From: Trueperella sp.
GTDB taxonomy: Bacteria > Actinomycetota > Actinomycetes > Actinomycetales > Actinomycetaceae
NCBI GenBank assembly: GCA_012727825.1
Contig: JAAYGH010000304.1
Location: 1 to 5,426, forward strand
Length of the DNA stretch: 5,426 nt
Direction of reading: 5' to 3'
Every line of letters starts with the position of its first letter. Positions within the stretch are counted from its first letter, which is position 1. A program made the position numbers and the translations under genes. Positions 1-5,426 of the stretch are shown piece after piece. Below the pieces are notes generated by a model that saw only the letters and a list, made by a program, of their open reading frames with translations, ran no database searches and was not told where the DNA came from.

Positions 1-857
1 CATCAGGAGCAGCAGCAGCCACCGCCGCAGCACTCGCCGGCGGACCAGCACCCGGCACGCCCGGGCCCCGCGCGAAAATTCACATTCCTAAAATGGATCC
101 CGAAAGGGCTGCATCTTTAGAACAGGCCCGCAGAGAAAAGGCCGATGCACGCGCGAGCGCACTGGAAGGTTACGGAGAGGAGCGCGGAAGGAAATTCGAC
201 GCGTCCCGCATCGTCCTCGTCCTTTTTGGTGTCGCTGTGCTCATCCTTGGGTGGCTCGGCTTCCGCACACTCACGGCGCCGTTCGACCCGGTCACACTCA
301 CAAATCCCGACTCCAACGTTTCTACTGCCGCGACCGAGGATCCAGCGGCCGCGGAGAGCGAACCGGACCCTACAGGCGGATCCGAACCGGAGCCAACGCC
401 CGTCGCAGACCCGACGATCTCCACAGCTACGCTCGTATCCCCCGACGCCGGAATGATTCAAGGAATCGACCCAACACAACAAGACAGTCCAAGAACGGTG
501 GGCAACGCCGTCGACGGAAACCCTGCAACGGCCTGGGAATCGTGGACGTACGTGTCGGCCACTATGAATCCAATGTCAGGCATTGGCCTGCACGTTGAAC
601 TGACCGAAGAAGCCGTGATTACCGAAGTCCTGCTCGACGTCGCCAGCAATGGCGGGAATATTCAGATCAGAGATACCGTTCCAGATGCACCATCGTCAGG
701 CAAGGTGTTGGCTGAAGGGCCTGTCACCCAGGGCCAGACGACCATGACGCTGAGTGAGCCGCTGACAGCGAGCTCGTTCATCATCTGGATAACTGAACTT
801 CCGCAGAATGCATCTGGCGGAAACCAGATCGTTCTCAACGAAATCACACTTAACTAG
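1..857 (+). CDS. C-terminal part of a MviN/pseudokinase-type membrane protein with extracellular discoidin-like domain (5' truncated)
   Basis: The reading frame is open from base 3 to the TAG at 855-857, so the gene enters from the left edge. ATG 93 has no Shine-Dalgarno sequence and is probably internal. Numbering from that Met: about 30 preceding Ala/Gly/Pro-rich residues; a charged, probably helical segment 1-37; one transmembrane segment about 39-58 (RIVLVLFGVAVLILGWLGF) preceded by RGRK, which suggests a cytosolic N-terminus; an acidic Pro/Ser/Thr linker about 64-110; then a domain about 111-254 with NAVDGNPATAWESW (138-151), a hallmark of F5/8 type C (discoidin, galactose-binding-like) folds. 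In mycobacteria the protein two genes before trxB (MviN, Rv3910) joins a MurJ lipid II flippase, a pseudokinase that binds FhaA, and a membrane-anchored jelly-roll domain. Here I infer the same kind of C-terminus, perhaps in a separate pseudokinase gene. Role inferred: sensing or scaffolding of peptidoglycan synthesis at the membrane. The domain call is fairly sure; the identity of the missing N-terminus is not. Confidence 0.75.
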   Translation, partial: SGAAAATAAALAGGPAPGTPGPRAKIHIPKMDPERAASLEQARREKADARASALEGYGEERGRKFDASRIVLVLFGVAVLILGWLGFRTLTAPFDPVTLTNPDSNVSTAATEDPAAAESEPDPTGGSEPEPTPVADPTISTATLVSPDAGMIQGIDPTQQDSPRTVGNAVDGNPATAWESWTYVSATMNPMSGIGLHVELTEEAVITEVLLDVASNGGNIQIRDTVPDAPSSGKVLAEGPVTQGQTTMTLSEPLTASSFIIWITELPQNASGGNQIVLNEITLN

Positions 858-893
858 AGCTAAATATAGGTACCTGGGACTCAGGTTCTAAAG

Positions 894-900
894 AAAGAGG
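894..900 (+). promoter_or_regulatory. Ribosome binding site of trxB
   Basis: AAAGAGG lies 4 nt before GTG 905. No ATG, GTG or TTG occurs in frame between the previous gene's stop and this GTG, so this site fixes the trxB start. The rest of the 47-bp gap (858-904) is A/T-rich around 861-869 and holds no promoter I can defend, so read-through from the upstream gene is possible. Confidence 0.6.
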
Positions 901-904
901 AATA

Positions 905-1837
905 GTGACCAAGATTCACGACGTCGTTATCGTCGGCTCCGGCCCTGCCGGATGGACCGCAGCCATTTACACGGCCCGCGCTGGCCTTAATCCCGTCCTG
1001 CTCGCTGGCACACTCAATGCTGGTGGCGCACTCATGACCACCACCGAAGTTGAAAACTTCCCGGGCTGGCCCGAAGGCATCATGGGCCCCGAACTCATGC
1101 AAAACTTCGAACAGCAGGCCGTACGCTTCGGCACCGACATGCGTTACGAGGATGCGGTGGAGATGAAGCTCGACGGCGACATCAAGGAAATCCGCACGGA
1201 TGAAGAAACCTATCTCGCACGCACCGTCATCCTCGCTGTCGGATCGGACTACAAGAAACTCGGCCTCGATGGTGAAGAACTCCTGACTGGCAAGGGCGTG
1301 TCCTACTGCGCGACCTGTGACGGTTTCTTCTTCAGGGACCGCGAAATCGCCGTCATCGGCGGCGGTGATTCCGCCGTCACCGAGGCACAATTCCTCTCGC
1401 GTTTTGGATCCACCGTTCACGTCATCCACCGCCGCGACGAGTTGCGTGCCTCGCAAATCATGGCCGACCGTCTGCTCGCTAACGACAAAGTCACCATGCA
1501 CTGGAACTCCGTGGTCGAAAAGATCAACGGCCAGACCACGCTCGAATCGTTGACGCTGCGCAATACCGAGACCGGCGAAACAAGCGACCTGCCTGTCTCT
1601 GGCATGTTCGTTGCGATCGGCCATGAGCCGCGCACCGAGTTCCTTCAGGGAGCGTTGACACTCGACGACGCCGGGTACGTCGTCGTCGACGAACCATCCA
1701 CTGCCACCTCACTCCCGGGCGTCTTTGCCTGTGGGGACGTGGTCGACTCCCGCTACCAGCAGGCAATCACGGCCGCCGGCACGGGAGCCAAGGCAGCACT
1801 CGATGCCGAGGAGTACCTCGACGGACTCCCTGCCTAA
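905..1837 (+). CDS. trxB: Thioredoxin reductase (NADPH), TrxB
   Basis: Cytoplasmic FAD enzyme that passes electrons from NADPH to oxidised thioredoxin, keeping protein thiols and ribonucleotide reductase reduced. Length 310 aa is normal for the low-molecular-weight bacterial type. Motifs in order: FAD dinucleotide fold GSGPAG (11-16); GGALMTTTEVENFPG (about 40-54), as in actinobacterial TrxB; redox-active CATC (Cys135, Cys138) followed by Asp139; NADPH fold GGGDSA (152-157); HRR at 175-177, which contacts the NADPH 2'-phosphate; and the C-terminal FAD motif FACGDVVDSRYQQAITAAGTG (274-294, with Gly277-Asp278). All key residues are present, so the enzyme should be active. The start is GTG 905 with AAAGAGG just upstream. 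Codons are strongly C-ending, as expected of a well expressed gene. In mycobacteria a thioredoxin gene (trxC) follows directly; none does here, so the partner must be encoded elsewhere. Confidence 0.97.
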   Translation: MTKIHDVVIVGSGPAGWTAAIYTARAGLNPVLLAGTLNAGGALMTTTEVENFPGWPEGIMGPELMQNFEQQAVRFGTDMRYEDAVEMKLDGDIKEIRTDEETYLARTVILAVGSDYKKLGLDGEELLTGKGVSYCATCDGFFFRDREIAVIGGGDSAVTEAQFLSRFGSTVHVIHRRDELRASQIMADRLLANDKVTMHWNSVVEKINGQTTLESLTLRNTETGETSDLPVSGMFVAIGHEPRTEFLQGALTLDDAGYVVVDEPSTATSLPGVFACGDVVDSRYQQAITAAGTGAKAALDAEEYLDGLPA

Positions 1838-1939
1838 GCGCCGCCCACCCCTGGGCCGCAAAACAACATACCGGGCGATCCTCCGCGCTCGGATTCGGTG
1901 GTAACGTCTAACTGACATCGACAGAAAGCCGGGAGAGCA
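1838..1939 (+). promoter_or_regulatory. Intergenic gap before the aminotransferase-ddl pair, with a weak promoter candidate
   Basis: This 102-bp gap is the largest in the window and is where a promoter for the two downstream genes would sit. TAACGT at 1902-1907 fits the loose actinobacterial -10 pattern TANNNT. It would place a transcript start near 1914, about 25 nt before ATG 1940. I see no matching -35 box at 16-18 bp. GCCC(1843-1846)/GGGC(1853-1856) can form only a 4-bp stem with no T-run, so no terminator for trxB is supported. GGGAG at 1931-1935, 4 nt before ATG 1940, is the probable ribosome binding site. Confidence 0.3.
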
Positions 1940-3268
1940 ATGAACGATTCGCGTATTGCGAGCAAACTGGATGCATCAACGGGTGTGGGCACGCGCTTGG
2001 ACCCTTGGTTTGATCGATACGCAGACCGAGCTCTTGGCATGAAGCAGTCAGAGACCCGCTCGTTGTTCGCTGTCGCCAATCGTCCCGAGGTTGTCTCCTT
2101 GGCTGGCGGCATGCCAAACATTGAGGGGCTACCACTCGATTTTCTTGCAGAGATGACGGCGAAGCTCATTCGTGAACGCGGTCCGCAGTTACTGCAGTAC
2201 GGCGGCGGCCAGGGCGAAGAGGAATTGCGCGAGATGATCGTGGAGGTTATGCGCCCCGAAGGAATTCGCGCACACCCCGACGACATCACGATTACCACGG
2301 GTTCGCAGCAGGCACTCGACATCATTACCCAAATTTTTATTAACCCAGGCGACGTGATTGTTGCCGAAGCACCGTCCTATGTTGGTGCGCTTGGCGTGTT
2401 CCGCTCATATCAGGCGAACGTCGTGCATGTACCACTCGACAAGGACGGGCTCATTCCCGACGCGCTCGAAGAAACACTGACAAAACTCGAGCGGGAGGGT
2501 CGGGAAGTCAAGTTCCTCTACACGGTACCGAACTTCCACAATCCTGCCGGAGTATCGATGTCCCCCGAGCGCAGGCCGCAGATTGTCGAGATCTGCGAGC
2601 GCCACCACGTCCTCATTCTCGAGGATAATCCGTACGGCATGCTGGGCTTCAACGATCAGACGATGACTCCCCTCCAGACCCTGAATCCGGATGGCGTGAT
2701 CTACCTTGGCTCCTTTTCGAAGACGTTCGCTCCCGGGTACCGAGTCGGCTGGGCACTTGCCAACCACGCGGTCACCCAACGCCTCATTCTTGCGAACGAA
2801 AACGCCGTTCTTTCACCCACAAAGATGGGTCAGCTCTCAATCGCAGAGTATCTGCGCTCCTACGACTGGATGGCTCAAATCAAGGAATACCGGTCCATGT
2901 ATCGAGAAAGACGCGACGCCATGACCGCCGCACTCGATAAGTACCTGCCGCAGGCCTCTTGGAACGTGCCCGAGGGAGGTTTCTACACCTGGGTGAAAGT
3001 ACCGGAAGGCATCGACGCAAAGGCCATGCTGCCCCGCGCAACGACGAATTTGGTTGCCTACGTATCAGGTACTGCGTTCTATGCGGACGGTCAGGGCGGG
3101 GACCACATGAGGCTCTCATTCTGCTACCCCACCCCCGAACGTATCGAGGAGGGTGTGCGCAGGTTGTCCACTGTCATCAAGAGCGAACTCGAGACGGTCG
3201 AAATGTTCGGCAATCCGGAGCGCCACACCGACACCGGCGTCGAAACGCCTAATTCGAATCTAAGGTAG
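1940..3268 (+). CDS. PLP-dependent class I aminotransferase (2-aminoadipate/MocR-like group), substrate unknown
   Basis: Cytoplasmic fold-type I aminotransferase, 442 aa, a normal length. Residues that can be placed: SLAGGMP (53-59) near the N-terminus, typical of the LysN/MocR-like group; the PLP-phosphate loop GSQQALD (121-127); NFHNPAG (198-204) with Asn201; LEDNPYG (227-233) with Asp229, which pairs with the pyridine nitrogen, and Tyr232; SFSKTFAPGYRVGW (258-271) with Lys261 as the Schiff-base lysine and Arg268; and RLSFCYP (391-397) with Arg391, which binds the substrate carboxylate. There is no N-terminal GntR helix-turn-helix, so it is an enzyme and not a MocR regulator. The last 20 or so residues (NPERHTDTGVETPNSNLR) are hydrophilic and look like a disordered tail. 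ATG 1940 was chosen because it has GGGAG 4 nt upstream and leaves a short N-terminal leader before the conserved LDPWFDRYADR. It is followed closely by ddl, so the two are probably one operon. The amino donor and acceptor cannot be read from sequence: 2-oxoadipate, branched-chain or aromatic oxo-acids are all possible. Confidence 0.9.
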   Translation: MNDSRIASKLDASTGVGTRLDPWFDRYADRALGMKQSETRSLFAVANRPEVVSLAGGMPNIEGLPLDFLAEMTAKLIRERGPQLLQYGGGQGEEELREMIVEVMRPEGIRAHPDDITITTGSQQALDIITQIFINPGDVIVAEAPSYVGALGVFRSYQANVVHVPLDKDGLIPDALEETLTKLEREGREVKFLYTVPNFHNPAGVSMSPERRPQIVEICERHHVLILEDNPYGMLGFNDQTMTPLQTLNPDGVIYLGSFSKTFAPGYRVGWALANHAVTQRLILANENAVLSPTKMGQLSIAEYLRSYDWMAQIKEYRSMYRERRDAMTAALDKYLPQASWNVPEGGFYTWVKVPEGIDAKAMLPRATTNLVAYVSGTAFYADGQGGDHMRLSFCYPTPERIEEGVRRLSTVIKSELETVEMFGNPERHTDTGVETPNSNLR

Positions 3269-3269
3269 G
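3262..3269 (+). promoter_or_regulatory. Ribosome binding site of ddl overlapping the aminotransferase stop codon
   Basis: AAGGTAGG spans the TAG stop (3266-3268) of the aminotransferase. Its AGG at 3267-3269 is 6 nt from ATG 3276, good spacing. The alternative ATG 3285 would be 15 nt away, which favours 3276. The overlap suggests that translation of the two genes is coupled. Confidence 0.6.
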
Positions 3270-3275
3270 TAAACC

Positions 3276-4244
3276 ATGGGACCGATGACTGTTGCAGTTC
3301 TTGCCGGCGGACTTACTCACGAACGTGAGATTTCGCTAAATTCTGGCCGTCGCGTCGCGGAGTCTCTGCGCGCGTCTGGAATTCAGGTGAAGGTTCTCGA
3401 CGTCGACGCACAACTTCTCCAGCGTTTGGATGCTATCGAACCCGATGTCGTATGGCCCCTTGTTCATGGGTCCATCGGGGAAGACGGTTCACTCCAGGAC
3501 CTCCTTGTTCTAGCGGGGGTTCCGTTCGTCGGTACGGAATCGTATGGTTGCCGGTTGGCGTCCGATAAGGCTGTTGCTTCATCCGTGACGGCAAAGGCCG
3601 GTTTGCGTGTTCCGGCGTCGACCGCACTCCCTCAGACACTGTTCCGCGAGGTCGGCGTGGGCAATATTCTAAATCTTGTGGAGGATCGTTATTCGTTCCC
3701 CCTCGTAGTGAAGCCAACGCGGGCGGGTTCATCGATGGGGCTGTCGATTGTTAAGGATCGTGCACAGCTTCCGGGTGCGATGGTTGATTGCTTTGCGTAC
3801 GGCGACGTAGCGCTTATCCAGCAATTCATCTCAGGCCGCGAATTCGGCGTAGGCGTGGCTGATCTCGGGAACGGCCCGAAGGCTCTTCCTCCCGTTGAGA
3901 TCAATGCGACCGGACCGTATGACTACGACGCTCGATATAACCCTGGCCGCGTCGAGTACATCATCAAGGATGAGAACGACGAAATCGCTCAGAAGGCCAT
4001 GCAGATGGCCGAAGCTGTTCACAAATCACTCGGTTTGCGTCACTATTCGCGGACCGACATTATCGTGGACGAGGCCGGTGAGGCTTGGTTCCTTGACATC
4101 AATGTCGCACCAGGCATGACTGAGACCTCGATCTTCCCGCAAGCTGCCGCGGCCTTAGCTCGACAGCAAAATCGCACACTTGACGATGTTTACCTCGATA
4201 TCCTTAAGACGGCCGCCGTCTCCGCCGACGAGAGTACCAACTAA
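3276..4244 (+). CDS. ddl: D-alanine--D-alanine ligase family protein (ATP-grasp), short form
   Basis: ATP-grasp ligase that would join two D-Ala to make the D-Ala-D-Ala end of the peptidoglycan stem peptide in the cytoplasm. It has 322 aa, close to E. coli DdlB and shorter than the roughly 350-370 aa Ddl of many actinobacteria. Compared by hand with E. coli DdlB: GGLTHEREISLNSG (11-24) with Glu16 (=Glu15); HGSIGEDGSLQ (64-74); Lys98 (=Lys97); Lys146 (=Lys144); GSSMG with Ser152 (=Ser150); YDYDARY (215-221) with Tyr221 (=Tyr216); Arg259, Asp261 (=Arg255, Asp257); DINVAPGMTETS (274-285) with Asn276 and Ser285 (=Asn272, Ser281). The Glu16-Ser152-Tyr221 set and the Tyr at 221 point to D-Ala rather than D-lactate as second substrate. 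Three positions differ from E. coli: Gln182 for Glu180, Arg220 for Lys215, and Asp274 for the Mg2+ ligand Glu270. Activity is therefore likely but not certain, and it may be a second ligase. It begins 7 bp after the aminotransferase and ends overlapping parB. Confidence 0.88.
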   Translation: MGPMTVAVLAGGLTHEREISLNSGRRVAESLRASGIQVKVLDVDAQLLQRLDAIEPDVVWPLVHGSIGEDGSLQDLLVLAGVPFVGTESYGCRLASDKAVASSVTAKAGLRVPASTALPQTLFREVGVGNILNLVEDRYSFPLVVKPTRAGSSMGLSIVKDRAQLPGAMVDCFAYGDVALIQQFISGREFGVGVADLGNGPKALPPVEINATGPYDYDARYNPGRVEYIIKDENDEIAQKAMQMAEAVHKSLGLRHYSRTDIIVDEAGEAWFLDINVAPGMTETSIFPQAAAALARQQNRTLDDVYLDILKTAAVSADESTN

Positions 4245-4252
4245 CTCTCGTC
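4227..4252. terminator. Hairpin at the tail-to-tail junction of ddl and parB, candidate bidirectional terminator
   Basis: GACGAGAGT at 4227-4235 and ACTCTCGTC at 4244-4252 are perfect reverse complements, giving a 9-bp stem with an 8-nt loop. The loop and its closing base hold both stop codons: TAA (4242-4244) for ddl and TAG (4243-4241, minus strand) for parB. On the + strand the stem is followed by TTCT and further pyrimidines but no real T-run; on the - strand the following sequence is G/A-rich. It may therefore act as a weak or factor-assisted terminator, or as a 3'-end stabiliser. The structure is certain at sequence level; its function is inferred. Confidence 0.55.
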
Positions 4253-5426
4253 TTCTACCTCAACCTTTTCTTCGTCCAAGCTACCGAGAATACGGTTCAG
4301 ATCCCCGATCGTCGCAAACTCGATTGCTATTCGGCCCTTGGTGACTCCAAGATTCACCTTGACTCGCGTATTTAGACGATCGGCCAATCTGCCGGCGAGT
4401 TCATTAAGTTCATCTTCGTGTCGTCCGCGGCGCGCGCCCCGGGCACGCGACGGCGCCGAATCGTCACCAATGGCGACGACCTCCTCTACCTGACGTACGG
4501 AAAGACCTTCGGCAACGATACGCTGAGCGAGGCGTTCCATTGCTGCTGGATCTTGGAGACCCAACAGCGCACGCGCGTGACCTGCGGAAAGAACTCCTGC
4601 TGCCACGCGTCGCTGCACGAGGGGTGGTAACTTTAACAGCCGCATCGTATTAGAAATTTGGGGACGCGATCGTGCGATCCGCCGAGATAGTTCTTCCTGT
4701 GTGCACTGAAAATCGTCAAGCAGTTGCTGATACGCGGCGGCTTCTTCGAGAGCATTAAGGTTCGATCTATGAAGGTTTTCGAGTAGTGCATCTCTTAGGA
4801 GATCCGCATCCTCAGTGCGACGAACAATAGCGGGGATCGTTTCCATTCCCGCCTGTTGAGAAGCTCTCCACCTGCGCTCGCCCATGATGAGTTCATAGCG
4901 AGCCTCTGGGACCTCACTCGACTGCTCGGAGATTGGACGAATCACGATCGGTTGCAGAACTCCCACTTCGGCAATCGAGTTCGAGAGTTCCTGAAGTTCA
5001 TCTTCGTCAAAGATTTCCCTCGGCTGGCGCGTGTTAGGAACAATCTCCTTAATTGGAATCTCACCAAATGTCGCACCAGGTATGGGGATCAGAGTATCCC
5101 CGGACTCGTCAGAAACTGTTGTGGCGCCACCTTTTGCCTCTGCTCCGGAGGAAGAAGATTTTCTTGCCGTTGTAGATATGCTGGGCGCCTTGGAGGTGCT
5201 GGCAGTCTCATCGGTCCTCGCCGTGTCCGGCAGATTAATTCCGAGGTCTCCGGTCAAGTCATCGTCCACCGAGAAATTATCATCCTGGGGAAATAGTTGC
5301 GTCTCTACTTTTGGCAATCCCGAGACCGGTGAGTTATCCGCAGCCTTTTGGAGAGTAGAGGCCTGCTTCGGATCACGGCCTTGTGGGGACGTAAAGAACA
5401 CGTCTATCGCTCGGCTCTTGATCTCC
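4241..5426 (-). CDS. parB: Chromosome-partitioning protein ParB (5' end outside the window)
   Basis: CTPase clamp that loads on parS sites near the origin and, with ParA, segregates the new chromosomes. The frame is open to the right edge. GTG at 5401-5399 begins MFFTSPQG, but the in-frame codons before it read EIKSRAIDV, so this Val is probably internal (actinobacterial ParBs often carry an R-x-hydrophobic-DVFF stretch after the GLGRGL N-terminus). Numbering from that Val as 1: a Ser/Thr/Asp-rich linker to about 104; N-terminal CTP-binding domain with NTRQPREIF (123-131), GVLQPIVIRP (147-156), GERRWRA (174-180) and ENLHRSNLN (208-216); a helix-turn-helix about 234-256 (TQEELSRRIARSRPQISN); the central region with GVLSAGHARALL (269-280); and a C-terminal dimerisation domain about 326-376 (GRIAIEFATIGDLNRIL). 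ENLHR instead of ENxQR is usual in actinobacteria. parA and rsmG are expected further right. The TAG stop overlaps the ddl stop. Confidence 0.96.
   Translation of the reverse strand, partial: EIKSRAIDVFFTSPQGRDPKQASTLQKAADNSPVSGLPKVETQLFPQDDNFSVDDDLTGDLGINLPDTARTDETASTSKAPSISTTARKSSSSGAEAKGGATTVSDESGDTLIPIPGATFGEIPIKEIVPNTRQPREIFDEDELQELSNSIAEVGVLQPIVIRPISEQSSEVPEARYELIMGERRWRASQQAGMETIPAIVRRTEDADLLRDALLENLHRSNLNALEEAAAYQQLLDDFQCTQEELSRRIARSRPQISNTMRLLKLPPLVQRRVAAGVLSAGHARALLGLQDPAAMERLAQRIVAEGLSVRQVEEVVAIGDDSAPSRARGARRGRHEDELNELAGRLADRLNTRVKVNLGVTKGRIAIEFATIGDLNRILGSLDEEKVEVEDES

Noticed and set aside
872..886. Small inverted repeat ACCTG-GGACT-CAGGT before trxB
   Set aside because: Only a 5-bp stem with no T-run after it, and right before the ribosome binding site. 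Too weak to call a terminator or operator.
918..927. Perfect palindrome ACGACGTCGT just after the trxB start
   Set aside because: It encodes the conserved start of the FAD fold. GTC-rich valine and aspartate codons make such palindromes common by chance.
881..1624. 247-codon open frame on the minus strand antisense to trxB
   Set aside because: It lies almost wholly inside trxB, which has every family motif. The antisense frame is an effect of C-ending codons and its product shows no recognisable domain.
1680..1692. CGTCGTCGACGA-type palindrome in trxB
   Set aside because: Result of consecutive Val-Val-Asp codons inside the coding sequence.
1834..2325. 163-codon minus-strand frame across the trxB-aminotransferase gap
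   Set aside because: Its product is Ser/Arg/Pro-rich without recognisable motifs, and it overlaps the conserved start of the aminotransferase on the other strand.
4395..5006. Near-repeat GTTCATCTTCGT at about 4407 and 4994
   Set aside because: Both copies encode Glu-Asp-Glu-Leu-x-Glu-Leu in different ParB domains. The likeness follows from similar helices, not from a DNA repeat element.
4856..5296. 146-codon plus-strand frame antisense to parB
   Set aside because: It covers the conserved ParB N-terminal domain and linker in the opposite direction, and I see no supporting motif.
1..5426. parS site (GTTTCACGTGAAAC-like), CRISPR, tRNA, transposase
   Set aside because: Looked for by eye on both strands; none found. 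parS sites are probably elsewhere near the origin.

Overview
This window looks like actinobacterial chromosome from the conserved neighbourhood next to the replication origin. The base composition is moderately high in G+C, and the TrxB and ParB sequences are of actinobacterial type (for example GGALMTTTEVENFPG in TrxB and ENLHR...EEAAAYQQLL in ParB). The order 'MviN/pseudokinase-type membrane protein, trxB, ..., parB' matches the trxB-parB end of the Mycobacterium origin region. The compact aminotransferase-ddl-parB arrangement suggests Actinomycetaceae or a relative. That placement is an inference from the sequence, not a database result.

Layout. (1) The 3' part of a membrane protein enters from the left edge. 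It has an Ala/Pro-rich linker, a charged juxtamembrane helix, one transmembrane segment, an acidic Pro/Ser/Thr linker and an extracellular discoidin-like (F5/8 type C / galactose-binding) domain, and it ends at 857. (2) A complete trxB (thioredoxin reductase) follows 47 bp later on the same strand. (3) After a 102-bp gap come a PLP-dependent class I aminotransferase (1940-3268) and, 7 bp downstream, a short D-alanine--D-alanine ligase family protein (3276-4244), evidently co-transcribed. (4) parB lies on the opposite strand (4241-5426) and runs off the right edge. Its 5' end, and presumably parA, rsmG and the origin, lie beyond the window. There is no gene-free stretch longer than 102 bp. I saw no RNA genes, mobile elements, CRISPR arrays or canonical parS site.

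How the parts fit. The first gene (probably the tail of the MurJ-partner pseudokinase system) and the ligase both concern peptidoglycan building. TrxB provides thiol redox balance, ParB segregates the chromosome, and the aminotransferase has no assignable substrate. The most notable observations are these. The stops of ddl and parB overlap tail to tail by 4 bp inside a 9-bp perfect hairpin, so both proteins end with the same Asp-Glu-Ser codons. The Ddl has substitutions at three ATP/Mg2+ site positions. The apparent start codons of both edge genes (ATG 93 and GTG 5401) are very probably internal. I do not see a novel defence or mobile system here.
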